A stretch of 64,000 nt of DNA. Source: Ochrobactrum sp. BTU1 (GTDB lineage Bacteria; Pseudomonadota; Alphaproteobacteria; Rhizobiales; Rhizobiaceae). The notes beneath the pieces were generated by a model that saw nothing but the letters and a program-made list of their open reading frames with translations, did not search any database and was not told where the DNA came from. The position numbers were made by a program, and so were the translations under genes. Below are positions 9,253 through 19,452 of this stretch, in pieces (the stretch's first letter is position 1; each line of letters starts with the position of its first letter). The stretch spans positions 744,001-808,000 of the forward strand of contig CP076354.1 of assembly GCA_018798825.1 (NCBI GenBank), read 5' to 3'.

Positions 9253-9860
9253 TGTTTACTGGGATTGTCACCGATATCGGTAAAGTGGATCGTATCAAGC
9301 CTTTGAATGAAGGCGTTTTGCTGCGTATTGAAACAGCCTATGATCCTGAAACGATCGAGCTTGGTGCTTCGATTGCTTGCTCTGGTGTGTGCCTGACAGT
9401 CGTGGCGCTGCCGGAAAAAGGCACAAATGCCCGCTGGTTTGAAGTTGAAGCCTGGGAAGAAGCGCTGCGTCTGACCACGATTTCAAAATGGGAAAACGGC
9501 ACCCGCATCAATCTTGAGCGCTCGCTCAAGCTTGGCGATGAAATGGGTGGTCATCTCGTTTCCGGTCACATTGACGGGCAAGCTGAAATCGTAGAGCGCA
9601 AGGAAGAGGGCGATGCTGTACGCTTTACCCTGCGCGCGCCGGAAGAACTTGCACCCTTTATTGCACAGAAGGGTTCCGTTGCGCTTGATGGCACTTCGCT
9701 GACGGTCAATGGCGTTAATGGCAACGAATTTGACGTTCTGCTCATTCGTCATTCGCTGGAAGTGACGACCTGGGGCGATCGCAAGGCTGGTGACAGGATC
9801 AATATTGAGATCGATCAGCTCGCACGGTATGCAGCAAGGCTTGCGCAATATCAGAAATAA
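9252..9860 (+). CDS. ribE: Riboflavin synthase alpha subunit
   Basis: A 202-residue protein with the invariant N-terminus MFTGIV and two homologous lumazine-binding halves, the second starting near GGHLVSGHIDGQAEIV. It converts two 6,7-dimethyl-8-ribityllumazine molecules into riboflavin and an aminopyrimidine. The ATG overlaps the ribD stop by one base. Ninety-five bases separate it from ribH, a gap holding a small GACCGC...GCGGTC hairpin at 9912-9930; I see no FMN riboswitch. Confidence 0.96.
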   Translation: MFTGIVTDIGKVDRIKPLNEGVLLRIETAYDPETIELGASIACSGVCLTVVALPEKGTNARWFEVEAWEEALRLTTISKWENGTRINLERSLKLGDEMGGHLVSGHIDGQAEIVERKEEGDAVRFTLRAPEELAPFIAQKGSVALDGTSLTVNGVNGNEFDVLLIRHSLEVTTWGDRKAGDRINIEIDQLARYAARLAQYQK

Positions 9861-9955
9861 GCTTAGAGCCTACACTCTAAAGCTATAACAGCATTTTCCG
9901 AATTTAGCGTTGACCGCAGGTTTTGCGGTCCGCGATTTCTGCCATGGAGTCTCTC

Positions 9956-10417
9956 ATGTCGAAGCACGAGGCGCACGCGCCGCATTTGCTCATTGTTGAA
10001 GCGCGTTTCTATGAAGAACTGTCCGACGCGCTTCTTGACGGCGCGAAGGCTGCTCTCGATGCCGCTGGCGCAACATATGATGTTGTGACGGTACCCGGCG
10101 CGCTTGAAGTGCCAGCGACGATTTCTTTCGCACTGGATGGCGCGGAAAATGGTGGCACTTATTACGATGGTTATGTTGCCCTCGGCACAGTTATTCGTGG
10201 CGAAACCTATCATTTCGATATCGTTGCCAATGAATCCTGCCGTGCGCTGACTGATCTTTCGGTTGAAGAAGGTCTTGCTATCGGCAACGGCATTCTGACA
10301 GTTGAGAACGACGAGCAGGCTTGGGTCCGTGCGCGTCGCGAAGACAAGGACAAGGGTGGCTTCGCTGCCCGCGCTGCGCTCACAATGATTGATCTGCGTA
10401 AGAAATTCGGAGCCTGA
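9956..10417 (+). CDS. ribH: 6,7-dimethyl-8-ribityllumazine synthase, RibH1-type
   Basis: A 153-residue enzyme producing the substrate of riboflavin synthase. The start is placed at the ATG preceded by GGAG with suitable spacing; a TTG at 9923 or ATG at 9944 would add residues without ribosome-site support. The catalytic histidine is H86 in [10 protein letters not shown] and the substrate loop is VPGALEVPA. Brucella species have two lumazine synthases; the one in this cluster corresponds to RibH1, a pentamer, whereas the decameric RibH2 lies elsewhere. The RibH1 assignment follows gene context. Confidence 0.95.
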   Translation: MSKHEAHAPHLLIVEARFYEELSDALLDGAKAALDAAGATYDVVTVPGALEVPATISFALDGAENGGTYYDGYVALGTVIRGETYHFDIVANESCRALTDLSVEEGLAIGNGILTVENDEQAWVRARREDKDKGGFAARAALTMIDLRKKFGA

Positions 10418-10421
10418 TACG

Positions 10422-10934
10422 ATGACTTCTTCTTCTGAAGGCCGTTCTGCACCGAACGCGCCACGATCTGCAAACAAGCGTGGCGTTGCACGTCTTGCAG
10501 CCGTACAGGCGCTCTACCAGATGGATGTCGCCGGTACCGGCGTCATGGAAGTCGTGGCTGAATATGAGGCCCATCGTCTTGGCAAGGAAGTCGATGGCAC
10601 ACAGTATCTTGACGCCGATCCGCAGTGGTTCCGCGCCATTGTCGCGGGCGTTGTCGATAGCCAGCTCAAGCTCGACCCGATGATTCATCAGGCGCTCACA
10701 GAAGACTGGCCGCTGTCGCGTCTCGACTCGACACTGCGTGCCATCTTGCGTGCGGGTGCCTGGGAATTGCAGACCCGCAAGGACGTGCCGACAGCTGTCA
10801 TCGTTTCGGAATATGTGGATATCGCAAAGGCGTTCTACACTGAAGATGAGCCAAAGCTTGTTAACGCCGTGCTGGATCGTCTGGCTTTTGAACTACGCGG
10901 CGAAAGCCGTGGTGCAAAGCCGCGTGGCCGATAA
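10422..10934 (+). CDS. nusB: Transcription antitermination factor NusB
   Basis: A 170-residue all-helical RNA-binding protein acting with NusE (S10) at boxA during rRNA transcription. The start is the ATG five bases after the ribH stop with GGAG nine bases upstream. [17 protein letters not shown] (about residues 19-35) and the C-terminal [27 protein letters not shown] stretch are family signatures. It ends the nrdR-rib-nusB unit and is followed by a terminator. Confidence 0.96.
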   Translation: MTSSSEGRSAPNAPRSANKRGVARLAAVQALYQMDVAGTGVMEVVAEYEAHRLGKEVDGTQYLDADPQWFRAIVAGVVDSQLKLDPMIHQALTEDWPLSRLDSTLRAILRAGAWELQTRKDVPTAVIVSEYVDIAKAFYTEDEPKLVNAVLDRLAFELRGESRGAKPRGR

Positions 10935-10959
10935 ACCTTAGTCACTCAGTAAATACTCA

Positions 10960-10990
10960 AAAAGGCTGCGAGAAATCGCGGCCTTTTTTG
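10960..10990 (+). terminator. Rho-independent terminator after nusB
   Basis: AAAGGCTGCGA and TCGCGGCCTTT pair around gaaa, followed by TTT. It ends the nrdR-rib-nusB operon. Confidence 0.88.
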
Positions 10991-11291
10991 CATTCTGGCA
11001 CAATAAACTACGGCTTGACCTTTGCAGATAGCTTCCGCATGTTGGACATGCGGCATTGAGAATGCTGAAATGCAGAAACATCAGCCAATTATTTGATTTT
11101 TGGTCGATGTTTTCAGAATAACAACAAGCCGAAGAAGCCCGGTGAATGGTCGGTTTCAGGCACTTCCATGCCGCTGTTCTTAGGCCCGGGGAGGGGTTTT
11201 CGGGCCTTTCATGCGCTGATGTGTGCAGGCAATCGCCACCCTTGTGAGCGGTCTGCTTGTGACTGGCGCGAGCTCATGGGAGTTGGCCTAA
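10991..11291. other. Gap upstream of the proton pyrophosphatase with two hairpins
   Basis: I see no gene in these 301 bases. A perfect inverted repeat CCGCATG-ttgga-CATGCGG lies at 11035-11053. A second hairpin, AGGCCCG...CGGGCCT, lies at 11182-11207 and is followed by TTC. The second could be a leader hairpin of the hppA transcript. The role of both is unknown. Confidence 0.5.
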
Positions 11292-13442
11292 ATGGGAATT
11301 GGAGTTCTTCTTCTCGTCATTGCCTGTGGTGTGCTTTCCGTTCTTTTTGCCGTATGGGCGATCCGCTCTGTACTTGCGGCCGATCAGGGCACACCGCGTA
11401 TGCAGGAAATCGCTGGTGCCATCCGTGAAGGTGCTGCAGCCTATCTCACCCGACAATATACGACCATTGCCATTGTTGGCGTCGTGGTCTTTCTGGCAGT
11501 CTGGTATCTGCTGTCTATTTCTGCCGCCGTGGGCTTCCTCATCGGGGCAGTGCTTTCCGGGCTGACCGGCTTCATCGGTATGCATGTTTCCGTTCGTGCA
11601 AATGTGCGAACCGCACAGGCGGCATCCTTGAGCCTCGCAGGTGGTTTGGAAATTGCTTTCAAATCCGGCGCTATCACCGGGATGCTGGTGGCGGGTCTCG
11701 CACTGCTGGGCGTCTCAGTCTATTATTTTATCCTGACTGTCTGGCTGGGTTATTCGCCTTCCGACCGCACGGTCATCGATGCTCTTGTGGCACTCGGCTT
11801 CGGCGCTTCGCTCATTTCAATCTTTGCGCGCCTTGGCGGCGGCATCTTCACAAAGGGTGCTGATGTCGGTGGCGATCTCGTGGGTAAGGTCGAAGCAGGC
11901 ATTCCGGAGGATGATCCACGCAATCCTGCAACCATTGCCGATAATGTCGGCGACAATGTTGGTGACTGCGCAGGCATGGCAGCGGACTTGTTCGAGACCT
12001 ATGCCGTTACAGTCGTTGCAACCATGGTTCTGGGCGCGATTTTCTTCACTGGCTCAGACGTTCTCTCAAGCGTGATGCTCTATCCGCTGGCGATTTGCGG
12101 CACTTGCGTCATCACTTCGATTGCTGGCACGTTCTTTGTCAAACTCGGCGTCAATGGCTCGATCATGGGCGCGCTTTACAAAGGCTTGATCGCAACCGGA
12201 CTTTTGTCCGTGGTGGGTTTGGCGATTGCCAACACGCTCACCATTGGCTGGGGTGAAATCGGCACTGTCGCAGGCATGTCAATCACCGGCACCAATCTCT
12301 TCATCTGCGGGCTGATTGGTCTCGTCGTCACCGGTCTGATCGTGGTGATTACCGAATACTACACCGGAACCAACAAGCGTCCGGTCAATTCGATTGCTCA
12401 GGCTTCGGTCACTGGCCATGGCACCAATGTCATTCAGGGCTTGGCTGTTTCGCTTGAATCGACGGCTTTGCCAGCAATTGTCATTGTTGGCGGTATCATC
12501 GGCACATATCAGCTCGCGGGCCTCTTTGGCACAGCTATTGCTGTTACGGCCATGCTTGGCATTGCCGGTATGATCGTGGCCCTCGACGCTTTTGGCCCGG
12601 TTACGGATAATGCTGGCGGTATTGCTGAAATGGCTGGCCTTGATCCGGAAGTGCGCAAATCGACAGATGCTCTCGATGCCGTCGGTAACACGACCAAGGC
12701 CGTCACCAAGGGCTATGCGATCGGATCGGCGGGTTTGGGTGCGCTTGTGCTCTTCGCGGCCTATTCAAACGATCTGGCTTATTTTGCCGCCAACGGGGAA
12801 GCCTATCCATATTTTGCGGATATGGGGCCGGTGTCGTTCGAGCTCTCCAATCCCTATGTGGTTGCCGGTCTGATCTTTGGTGGTCTCATCCCCTATCTCT
12901 TCGGTGGTATGGCGATGACGGCTGTTGGTCGTGCGGGCAGTGCGGTGGTGCAGGAAGTGCGTCGTCAGTTCCGTGAGAAGCCGGGCATCATGACGGGCAA
13001 GGATCGTCCGGATTATGCGCGAGCTGTCGATCTTCTGACGAAAGCCGCCATTCGGGAAATGATTATTCCGTCGCTTCTGCCGGTTTTGGCGCCGCTTGTC
13101 GTCTATTTCGGCGTGTTGCTGATCTCAGGCTCCAAAGCCGCAGCCTTTGCAGCACTCGGTGCCTCGCTGCTGGGCGTTATCATCAACGGTTTGTTCGTGG
13201 CTATATCCATGACATCCGGCGGTGGCGCCTGGGATAATGCCAAGAAGAGCTTCGAAGATGGCTTTACGGATGCTGACGGCGTGAAGCATCTCAAGGGATC
13301 GGAAGCGCATAAAGCTTCCGTGACCGGCGATACCGTAGGCGATCCTTACAAGGATACGGCAGGTCCAGCCGTTAATCCTGCCATCAAGATCACCAACATC
13401 GTGGCACTCTTGCTTCTAGCGGTGCTGGCTCACATGGCTTGA
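11292..13442 (+). CDS. hppA: Membrane-bound proton-translocating pyrophosphatase
   Basis: A 716-residue polytopic inner membrane pump that couples pyrophosphate hydrolysis to proton export. The substrate-binding loops are visible: [20 protein letters not shown] and [19 protein letters not shown] near residues 195-236, and DNAGGIAEM and [14 protein letters not shown] motifs further on. Lysine 469 in [10 protein letters not shown] is the residue that marks the potassium-independent class; potassium-dependent enzymes have alanine there. The ATG is preceded by GGAGTTGGCC. About sixteen hydrophobic segments are expected and many are visible. Confidence 0.97.
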   Translation: MGIGVLLLVIACGVLSVLFAVWAIRSVLAADQGTPRMQEIAGAIREGAAAYLTRQYTTIAIVGVVVFLAVWYLLSISAAVGFLIGAVLSGLTGFIGMHVSVRANVRTAQAASLSLAGGLEIAFKSGAITGMLVAGLALLGVSVYYFILTVWLGYSPSDRTVIDALVALGFGASLISIFARLGGGIFTKGADVGGDLVGKVEAGIPEDDPRNPATIADNVGDNVGDCAGMAADLFETYAVTVVATMVLGAIFFTGSDVLSSVMLYPLAICGTCVITSIAGTFFVKLGVNGSIMGALYKGLIATGLLSVVGLAIANTLTIGWGEIGTVAGMSITGTNLFICGLIGLVVTGLIVVITEYYTGTNKRPVNSIAQASVTGHGTNVIQGLAVSLESTALPAIVIVGGIIGTYQLAGLFGTAIAVTAMLGIAGMIVALDAFGPVTDNAGGIAEMAGLDPEVRKSTDALDAVGNTTKAVTKGYAIGSAGLGALVLFAAYSNDLAYFAANGEAYPYFADMGPVSFELSNPYVVAGLIFGGLIPYLFGGMAMTAVGRAGSAVVQEVRRQFREKPGIMTGKDRPDYARAVDLLTKAAIREMIIPSLLPVLAPLVVYFGVLLISGSKAAAFAALGASLLGVIINGLFVAISMTSGGGAWDNAKKSFEDGFTDADGVKHLKGSEAHKASVTGDTVGDPYKDTAGPAVNPAIKITNIVALLLLAVLAHMA

Positions 13443-13452
13443 TGAAGCACCA

Positions 13453-13490
13453 ACAAAAAAAGCCCCTCCAAAAGAGGGGCTTTTTTTAAT
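13453..13490. terminator. Bidirectional terminator between hppA and bamE
   Basis: AAAAAGCCCCTC and GAGGGGCTTTTT pair perfectly around caaaa, with A and T tracts on both sides, so it can serve both convergent genes. Confidence 0.92.
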
Positions 13491-13503
13491 TCTTTGTATT
13501 GGA

Positions 13504-14031
13504 TCAGTTGTTCGCGCCGCCAGCAGCACCCGGCAATGATGTCGGAGCTTTGGAAACACCCTGAATAATCTGACCAATGAAGGTCTGGTCCTTGCCGCCA
13601 GTTGGTGTGGTGCGCGATACGAAATCGAACAGCTTGCCGTCCTGAAGGCCGTAATTGGCAATATTGCTGACCTTGCCGTCCTTGTCGAAGTAAACGGCAA
13701 GGATATGACGGTCGATAATTTTGGGCTTCATGAACTGAGCCGCACGATAACGCTTCTGCGAAATGTAATAAAACACTTCGTTATCGAAGGTCGCCGTAGT
13801 GGATGGCGTACCGAGTGCGAGAAGCACCTGTTCACGGCTGGAGCCAACCGGAACCGAATCAAGTGCCTCCTGATCGAGCACGTAACCCTCTGTAAGTGTT
13901 TCCGACGGGTTTAGCGTGGACGCAGTGTTGCATCCGGCGAGAGCCGCCGAAAAGAGAATTGCTGTGCCTGCGAGAAGGGCACGCTGTTTGCGTGCGCTTA
14001 GGAAAATTCGCTGCAACAAAGACCTCTCCAT
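13504..14031 (-). CDS. bamE: Outer membrane protein assembly factor BamE (SmpA/OmlA family lipoprotein)
   Basis: A 175-residue lipoprotein. Signal peptide residues 1-33 end in the lipobox LAGC, with C34 the lipidation site. The SmpA/OmlA domain spans about residues 45-120 (GSSREQVLLALGTPS, then VFYYISQKRYRAAQF). BamE is a periplasm-facing accessory subunit of the BAM complex that inserts beta-barrel proteins in the outer membrane. The C-terminal 50 residues are longer than in E. coli BamE, as is common in alphaproteobacteria. It is transcribed divergently from the next gene. Confidence 0.9.
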   Translation of the reverse strand: MERSLLQRIFLSARKQRALLAGTAILFSAALAGCNTASTLNPSETLTEGYVLDQEALDSVPVGSSREQVLLALGTPSTTATFDNEVFYYISQKRYRAAQFMKPKIIDRHILAVYFDKDGKVSNIANYGLQDGKLFDFVSRTTPTGGKDQTFIGQIIQGVSKAPTSLPGAAGGANN

Positions 14032-14120
14032 ACATTCTATATCAGCGCGGCACTTTCGCCGTCGGGAGAACTTCGGTAAACCACCTTGCTTCTGGATGCA
14101 ACAAGTACGGTCGTACGGGA

Positions 14121-14678
14121 ATGATTCTTCGACTTTTTCGCCGCAAATCTAAAGCAAATGAGACAGTTGTGCTTCGCGTTTACGAGACGATCGTGGCGGC
14201 GGCGCGGCAAAAGCGTTTTTATGCACAATTTCAAGTGCCTGATACGCCTCTCGGTCGCTATGAAATGCTCTCAGTCCATATTTTTCTCGCTCTTCATCGC
14301 ATGAAAGGCGAAAAATCTGCATTATTGCCGCTTGCGCAGGACATTGCAGACGAATTTTTCAAGGATGTCGATCATTCCTTGCGGGAATTGGGAATCGGTG
14401 ATCAGGGCGTTCCCAAGCGCATGAAAAAGCTTGCACGCATGTTTTATGGTCGTGTCAGCTCTTATGGGACTGCATTGGATGCCGGTGATCGCGACATGCT
14501 GGCAACAGCTTTGACACGCAATATCCGCCCGGACCTCGAATTATGGCCGCATTCTCACTATTTGAGTGAATATCTGTTTGCTTGCCGTGATCGGCTGGCA
14601 AAAATTGAGGACAGTGCTTTGGCGGCAGGCGACATATCCTTTATGGATGCTGACGAGATGGCGTTTGCGCCAATATAG
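14121..14678 (+). CDS. Ubiquinol-cytochrome c chaperone family protein
   Basis: A 185-residue protein starting MILRLFRRKSK; upstream in-frame codons exist but run into the divergent promoter. The body (YAQFQVPDTPLGRYEML, then LAQDIADEFFKDVDHSLRELGIGD and MKKLARMFYGR) matches the CBP3/UQCC1-like family, whose mitochondrial members help assemble cytochrome b of complex III. A role in cytochrome bc1 assembly is inferred from this homology. It sits head-to-head with bamE and before yceD, a typical order in Rhizobiales. Confidence 0.85.
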   Translation: MILRLFRRKSKANETVVLRVYETIVAAARQKRFYAQFQVPDTPLGRYEMLSVHIFLALHRMKGEKSALLPLAQDIADEFFKDVDHSLRELGIGDQGVPKRMKKLARMFYGRVSSYGTALDAGDRDMLATALTRNIRPDLELWPHSHYLSEYLFACRDRLAKIEDSALAAGDISFMDADEMAFAPI

Positions 14679-14679
14679 C

Positions 14680-14776
14680 ACTTCCAGCAAAGGTGCGAAG
14701 CGCCTCCGCAGGGAAATCAGTTCGCTGGACTGATTTCTTTTCCTGCTGCGATGCGTCGGAAAATGCGTAAAAACAA
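14680..14776 (+). terminator. Strong stem-loop (probable terminator) inside a degenerate repeat
   Basis: GAAATCAGT and ACTGATTTC (14713-14721 and 14729-14737) pair perfectly around tcgctgg and are followed by TTTT; the stem can extend outward through GCAGG and CCTGC. The flanks (CACTTCCAGCAAAGGTGCGAAGCG and GGAAAATGCG) resemble the intergenic repeat of 2021-2131. Confidence 0.65.
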
Positions 14777-14839
14777 ACAGTTACAGCGGTTCAATATTAA
14801 CTGGAGCCGCTGCAAATAACGAAACAAAGGCTAAAGAGA

Positions 14840-15397
14840 ATGACTGATAAACCGGCGCTGACCTATCCCGTTCCGGTTCTGCATCTGCCCCCCAAGGGCA
14901 TAACGGTGAAGATTGGGACCACTGACAAGGAAAGAGCTGCTTTGGCTGCCCAGCATGGCTTAGAGGCCGTGAATTCCTTTGCTGCAGAGTTTTTGCTGAC
15001 GCCTTGGAAAAAGAGCGGCATTCGTTTGCGCGGAACCGTCAATGCGGAAATCGTGCAGTCATGCGTGGTTACACTTGAACCGCTTAATGCGACGATTGCG
15101 GAAGAAGTCGATACGATCTTCGTGCCAGAAAATTCACGCCTTGCCAAAATTCAGCTCGATGAGAGCGGAGAATTGCTGCTGGACGCCGATGGCGCGGATA
15201 TTCCCGAGACTTTTGCTGGCGACAAAATTGATATTGGCGCTGTGGCTGAAGAATTTTTCGAACTGGCGCTCGATCCATACCCTCGCAAACCCGGCCTGCC
15301 TGACGATGCCGAGCCAGCCGTATTTGGCGATGTTGAAGAGGAAGAGAAGCCTGATTCGCCTTTTGCCAAGCTCTCGGAATGGTCCAAGAAGCCCTGA
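14840..15397 (+). CDS. YceD family (DUF177) protein
   Basis: A 185-residue acidic cytoplasmic protein. The DUF177 core covers about residues 50-150, with VVTLEPLNATIAEEVDTIFV and FFELALDPYPRKPG as recognisable segments. In many bacteria yceD lies beside rpmF and fatty acid genes and has been linked to 23S rRNA or ribosome maturation. Here it lies directly upstream of plsX, but no rpmF is present in between. The cysteine pairs of some YceD proteins are not seen. Function here is inferred from family only. Confidence 0.85.
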   Translation: MTDKPALTYPVPVLHLPPKGITVKIGTTDKERAALAAQHGLEAVNSFAAEFLLTPWKKSGIRLRGTVNAEIVQSCVVTLEPLNATIAEEVDTIFVPENSRLAKIQLDESGELLLDADGADIPETFAGDKIDIGAVAEEFFELALDPYPRKPGLPDDAEPAVFGDVEEEEKPDSPFAKLSEWSKKP

Positions 15398-15515
15398 TTT
15401 AACCGATGCTTGAGAGAATCTGGTTGTGCGCGACCGGAAAAACACTATTTTCGCGGAAAACCCCTATGTTTATAAAGAAGCAAATGGGGCAGGGATCGCA
15501 CAGGAATAATCAATA

Positions 15516-16574
15516 GTGATAAAAATTTCGATTGACGCCATGGGCGGTGATTTTGGCCCTGAAGTGGTCATCCCTGGTGCTGCGAAGGCGCTTGAGCGTC
15601 ATCCTGATATCCGGTTTATTTTCTTCGGTCTGGCTGGTCAGGTCGAGCCCATACTTGCGCGTTATCCAAAGCTACAAGCTGCTTCCGAGTTCCGCGCCAG
15701 TCAGGTTGCGATCAAGATGGATGACAAACCAAGTCAGGCGCTGCGCGCTGGTCGGGGCAAGTCTTCCATGTGGCAGGCGATTGAAGCGGTAAAGACCGGC
15801 GACGCCGATGTCTGCGTTTCTGCTGGTAATACCGGCGCACTGATGGCCATGTCCAAATTCTGCCTGCGTATGCTGTCTGATGTCGAGCGTCCGGCAATTG
15901 CCGGTATCTGGCCTACACTGCGCGGCGAGAGCATCGTTCTCGACGTTGGCGCAACGATTGGTGCCGATGCACGTCAGCTTGTCGATTACGCGGTTATGGG
16001 CGCGGGTATGGCGCGGGCGCTTTTTGAGGTTCGCAAGCCGACGGTCGGTCTCCTCAATGTCGGTACGGAAGAAGTCAAAGGTCTCGACGAGATTAAGGAA
16101 GCTGCCCAGATTCTGCGCGATACACCGCTGGAGGGTTTGCAATATACCGGCTTTGTCGAAGGAAATGATATCGGCAAAGGCACGGTCGATGTCGTCGTCA
16201 CAGAAGGCTTTACCGGCAATATCGCTCTGAAGGCCGCCGAAGGCACTGCTCGTCAGATGGCAACGCTTCTGCGCCAAGCCATGAGCCGTACCTTGCTTGC
16301 CAAGATCGGTTATATTTTTGCCAAGGGTGCATTTGATCGTATTCGCGAGAAGATGGACCCGAACAAGGTGAATGGCGGCGTTCTTCTTGGATTGAGCGGT
16401 ATTGTTATCAAGAGCCATGGCGGCGCAACGGCAGAAGGTTTCTGCTCGGCGGTCGAAGTCGGCTATGACATGGTGCGTAATAAGCTTCTTCAGAAGATTG
16501 AAGCGGATCTGGCGCATTTCCACCACAGTCATCCGCATTCTGCGTCTAATGACGGCAACGAAACAGCCAAATGA
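15516..16574 (+). CDS. plsX: Phosphate acyltransferase PlsX
   Basis: A 352-residue enzyme converting acyl-ACP to acyl-phosphate for phospholipid synthesis; it is peripheral at the inner membrane. The start is GTG with AGGA upstream, giving the family N-terminus [32 protein letters not shown] and [14 protein letters not shown] are further signatures. The C-terminal tail is histidine-rich (FHHSHPHS). It is followed 78 bases later by fabH, forming the conserved plsX-fabH unit that continues to ihfA. Confidence 0.96.
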   Translation: MIKISIDAMGGDFGPEVVIPGAAKALERHPDIRFIFFGLAGQVEPILARYPKLQAASEFRASQVAIKMDDKPSQALRAGRGKSSMWQAIEAVKTGDADVCVSAGNTGALMAMSKFCLRMLSDVERPAIAGIWPTLRGESIVLDVGATIGADARQLVDYAVMGAGMARALFEVRKPTVGLLNVGTEEVKGLDEIKEAAQILRDTPLEGLQYTGFVEGNDIGKGTVDVVVTEGFTGNIALKAAEGTARQMATLLRQAMSRTLLAKIGYIFAKGAFDRIREKMDPNKVNGGVLLGLSGIVIKSHGGATAEGFCSAVEVGYDMVRNKLLQKIEADLAHFHHSHPHSASNDGNETAK

Positions 16575-16652
16575 TAATTAACCCATAACTGGGTATGAAT
16601 TTTGACCGGCAGGCGTGGGTCTGCGATGGTCAGGCTAGGACAGGAAAACAAG

Positions 16653-17624
16653 ATGATAAGATCTGTCGTAAGAGGTATTGGTTCGGCTCTGCCTAAGCGG
16701 ATCATGAAGAATTCCGATTTTGAGGGCGTGGTTGAAACCTCTGACGAATGGATTGTCCAGCGTACAGGTATTCGTCAGCGTCACATTGCTGGCGAAGGTG
16801 AAACGACAGTATCGTTGGGTGCGGCTGCTGCCCGCGCTGCATTGGAAAATGCTGGCCTGCAGGCTTCTGATATCGATCTCGTTTTGGTCGCAACCTCGAC
16901 GCCAAACCATACGTTTCCTGCAAGCGCAGTCGAAATTCAGCGCGAACTCGGCATCACGACCGGCTTTGCATTCGATCTGCAGGCGGTTTGCAGTGGCTTC
17001 ATCTATGCCGTTACGACTGCTGACCTTTATATCCGTGGCGGACTTGCACGTCGTGTTCTGGTTATCGGCGCAGAAACCTTCTCGCGCATTCTCGACTGGA
17101 ATGATCGCACCACCTGCGTTCTGTTTGGCGACGGTGCCGGTGCGCTGGTTCTCGAAGCCGGCGAAGGCAAGGGCTTGACCTCTGATCGCGGTATTCTAGC
17201 TGCCAACCTTCGTTCCGACGGCAATCACAAGGAAAAACTCTTTGTGGATGGCGGCCCGTCGACGACACAGACGGTCGGTCATCTGCGCATGGAGGGCCGT
17301 GAAGTCTTCAAACATGCCGTGGGCATGATCACGGACGTGATCGAAGCATCCTTTGCTGAAACGGGCCTTAGCGCCGACGATATCGACTGGTTTGTGCCGC
17401 ATCAGGCCAACAAGCGCATTATCGATGCTTCGGCCAAGAAGCTGAATATAGCTGAGGAAAAGGTCGTTATAACCGTTGATAGACACGGCAACACCTCTGC
17501 TGCGTCGGTTCCGTTGGCTCTTGCTACGGCTGTCGCTGACGGTCGTATCAAGAAGGGCGACCTCGTTCTTCTGGAAGCTATGGGCGGTGGATTTACCTGG
17601 GGCGCAGTTTTATTGCGCTGGTAA
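16653..17624 (+). CDS. fabH: Beta-ketoacyl-ACP synthase III
   Basis: A 323-residue initiating condensing enzyme of fatty acid synthesis that joins acetyl-CoA to malonyl-ACP. The triad is visible: C113 (LQAVCSGF), H250 (VPHQANKRI) and N280 (HGNTSAAS). The start [10 protein letters not shown] is preceded by AGGACAGGAAA; an upstream TTG-initiated reading (from 16602) would add 17 unlikely residues. It lies between plsX and ihfA on one strand. Confidence 0.97.
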   Translation: MIRSVVRGIGSALPKRIMKNSDFEGVVETSDEWIVQRTGIRQRHIAGEGETTVSLGAAAARAALENAGLQASDIDLVLVATSTPNHTFPASAVEIQRELGITTGFAFDLQAVCSGFIYAVTTADLYIRGGLARRVLVIGAETFSRILDWNDRTTCVLFGDGAGALVLEAGEGKGLTSDRGILAANLRSDGNHKEKLFVDGGPSTTQTVGHLRMEGREVFKHAVGMITDVIEASFAETGLSADDIDWFVPHQANKRIIDASAKKLNIAEEKVVITVDRHGNTSAASVPLALATAVADGRIKKGDLVLLEAMGGGFTWGAVLLRW

Positions 17625-17741
17625 TAAAAAAATTGATGGGCCGCGAGGAAACTCGCGGCTTGACCACACCGCTTTTATTTGTGTAACCTCCTGTCACTTA
17701 AGGATATTATCTGTTCAAACACTAACCAGGTAGGTTCGGTT

Positions 17742-18065
17742 ATGGGAGGTAAGACGGTCACACGCGCTGATCTGGCAGAGGCTGTTTACCGAAAGGTAGG
17801 CCTGTCCAGAACAGAATCGGCGGCTCTGGTCGAGATGATACTCGATGAAGTCTGTGACGCCATCGTCAACGGTGAAACTGTGAAGCTGTCGTCTTTCGCG
17901 ACATTTCAAGTCCGTGACAAGAATGAGCGCATCGGCCGTAATCCGAAGACTGGCGAGGAAGTTCCTATTCTCCCACGCCGCGTCATGACGTTCAAAGCTT
18001 CTAACGTTCTCAAGCAGCGTATTCTGCAGGAACACCAGAAGCGTAGCGCAAAAGGCGCCAAGTAA
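17742..18065 (+). CDS. ihfA: Integration host factor alpha subunit
   Basis: A 107-residue DNA-bending protein of the HU/IHF family. The DNA-binding arm is visible as [20 protein letters not shown] near residues 65-85. IHF-alpha pairs with IHF-beta to bend specific sites in promoters and replication or recombination regions. The ATG at 17742 is preceded by CAGGTAGG; the protein start [20 protein letters not shown] is typical for Rhizobiales IhfA. Two hairpins follow the gene. Confidence 0.96.
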   Translation: MGGKTVTRADLAEAVYRKVGLSRTESAALVEMILDEVCDAIVNGETVKLSSFATFQVRDKNERIGRNPKTGEEVPILPRRVMTFKASNVLKQRILQEHQKRSAKGAK

Positions 18066-18426
18066 TCACCTCATATAGATAAAGAGAGATTTGTCTCTTT
18101 ATCTCTTCGTCCTCACCGGACGAAGTATTTCCGCTTGCTTATTTATCCAGTGACATCTGTAAATCCGAAAACTGTGCCTCTTTCTGTAATATATGAAGGG
18201 GTGCTTATAAAGTTCTGATATTATATAATCGACGGATAAAGCGAGTCGTTTCGCTAATATAACAGACCGAAAAGTAGGGGCTTTTCATCCCAACTTTTTG
18301 TGTTAAACGCCGTTAGATTATTATGATATTATGGCTGGCGCTGATTGATGTGCCGATTGCCATTTGAACTATCTGGACTGGCAGGTTCGCCCAAAAGACG
18401 ACCAAACCACTGGAAAGGGCAAGCAG
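18066..18426 (+). terminator. Gap after ihfA with two hairpins (18079-18102 and 18105-18125)
   Basis: ATAAAGAGA-gatttg-TCTCTTTAT (18079-18102) and CTTCGTCC-tcacc-GGACGAAG (18105-18125) are both perfect. The first probably ends the plsX-fabH-ihfA transcript, though its T run is short. A small AGCGA...TCGCT hairpin lies at 18240-18255. The rest of the gap is AT-rich and probably contains the promoter of the next gene; I see no gene in it. Confidence 0.6.
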
Positions 18427-18966
18427 ATGGACAAAAGCCCTGATGCATTCAGGACTATTAGCGAAGTTGCCGAGGATCTCGATCTCCCTCAGCATGTACT
18501 GCGTTTCTGGGAAACGCGTTTCACCCAAATAAAGCCTATGAAGCGAGGCGGTGGTCGCCGCTATTATCGTCCGCTGGATGTTGAGCTTCTAAAGGGTATT
18601 CGCCATCTGCTTTATGATCAGGGTTACACCATCAAGGGTGTGCAGCGTCTGCTTCGCGAGAACAACGCACAGTTCATCATTGCCTTGGGTAATGGCGATG
18701 TGCAGGCTATTGAAGCGATCACGCGCCAGAAACAGGCTGCGGCAGAAAAGCAGGCAATGGAAAATGCCGCTGATCATGAAATGGCTTTGCCGAATGGCAT
18801 TAAGGCACCACAACCTGCACGCAAGCTGTTCGGATTGCTGAAGGGTGAAGAAGACGGCCCGATCGGTGCCGATGGCAAGCGGCCATCGAAAGACAATCGG
18901 TCGCTGTTGCAGGAAGCGCTTTTTGATCTGCTTGAATGTAAGCGACTATTGGATCAGGTTCGCTAG
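18427..18966 (+). CDS. MerR-family transcriptional regulator
   Basis: A 179-residue protein. The N-terminal winged helix ([22 protein letters not shown], then [36 protein letters not shown]) is MerR-like. No metal-binding cysteine motif is seen and the C-terminal half is low in conserved features. In Rhizobiales this gene routinely follows ihfA; the regulated genes are not known to me. The start MDKSPDAF was chosen because an upstream ATG-less extension has no ribosome site. Its stop codon overlaps the edge of a repeat element. Confidence 0.9.
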   Translation: MDKSPDAFRTISEVAEDLDLPQHVLRFWETRFTQIKPMKRGGGRRYYRPLDVELLKGIRHLLYDQGYTIKGVQRLLRENNAQFIIALGNGDVQAIEAITRQKQAAAEKQAMENAADHEMALPNGIKAPQPARKLFGLLKGEEDGPIGADGKRPSKDNRSLLQEALFDLLECKRLLDQVR

Positions 18967-19066
18967 AGCATTTTGCATTTAAGCTGAACCATTCGAAACG
19001 CATTATCTTTTTGTTTTACAAACGTCTTTGCCCGAAAACTGGTGTCCGGTTTTGAGAGACATGCTC
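18966..19066. repeat. Intergenic palindromic repeat copy
   Basis: The unit is bounded by GAGCAT and ATGCTC and contains CGAAAACTGGTGTCCGGTTTTG, an internal hairpin of the same type as the unit at 36062-36108. It belongs to the repeat family seen in several gaps of this window. Confidence 0.55.
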
Positions 19067-19092
19067 AAAGAACGTAATTGAATTGAGATAAT

Positions 19093-19124
19093 AAAAAGGG
19101 AGGCTTTTGCCTCCCTTTCTTTTT
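19093..19124. terminator. Bidirectional terminator between the MerR gene and sugE
   Basis: AAAGGGAGGC-tttt-GCCTCCCTTT is a perfect stem with A and T tracts on either side, placed between two convergent genes. Confidence 0.92.
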
Positions 19125-19127
19125 GGG

Positions 19128-19445
19128 TTATGTCGATGAGAGTTTGAGCCCGACGATGCCCGCGAGAATGAGCGAGACGCTTAAAATCCGGAAGAACGTC
19201 GCAGCTTCGCCCAGAATGACAATGCCCACCACGAATGCACCCAAGGCACCGATTCCGGTCCAGATTGCATAAGCTGTGCCCAACGGCAGGCTACGCATGG
19301 CAATTGAAAGCAGTGCAAAGCTGCCGATCATCGTTACGATGGTGATGATTGTCGGCGTCAGAAGAGAGAATCCTTCTGACTTTTTCATAAAATAGGCCCA
19401 GACGATTTCAAGGCCGCCCGCAAGTACGAGATAAATCCATGCCAT
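19128..19445 (-). CDS. sugE: Guanidinium exporter of the small multidrug resistance family (SugE/Gdx)
   Basis: A 105-residue protein with four membrane helices. The essential glutamate E13 lies in [16 protein letters not shown], with W16 and the following AYFMK typical of the Gdx branch, which exports guanidinium in exchange for protons. AAGGAG precedes the ATG with seven bases between. A guanidine-II riboswitch lies directly upstream (19462-19505), which strongly supports guanidinium as the substrate. The gene is 132 bases downstream of the orphan atpB paralogue on the same strand. Confidence 0.95.
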   Translation of the reverse strand: MAWIYLVLAGGLEIVWAYFMKKSEGFSLLTPTIITIVTMIGSFALLSIAMRSLPLGTAYAIWTGIGALGAFVVGIVILGEAATFFRILSVSLILAGIVGLKLSST

Positions 19446-19452
19446 TATAGTG

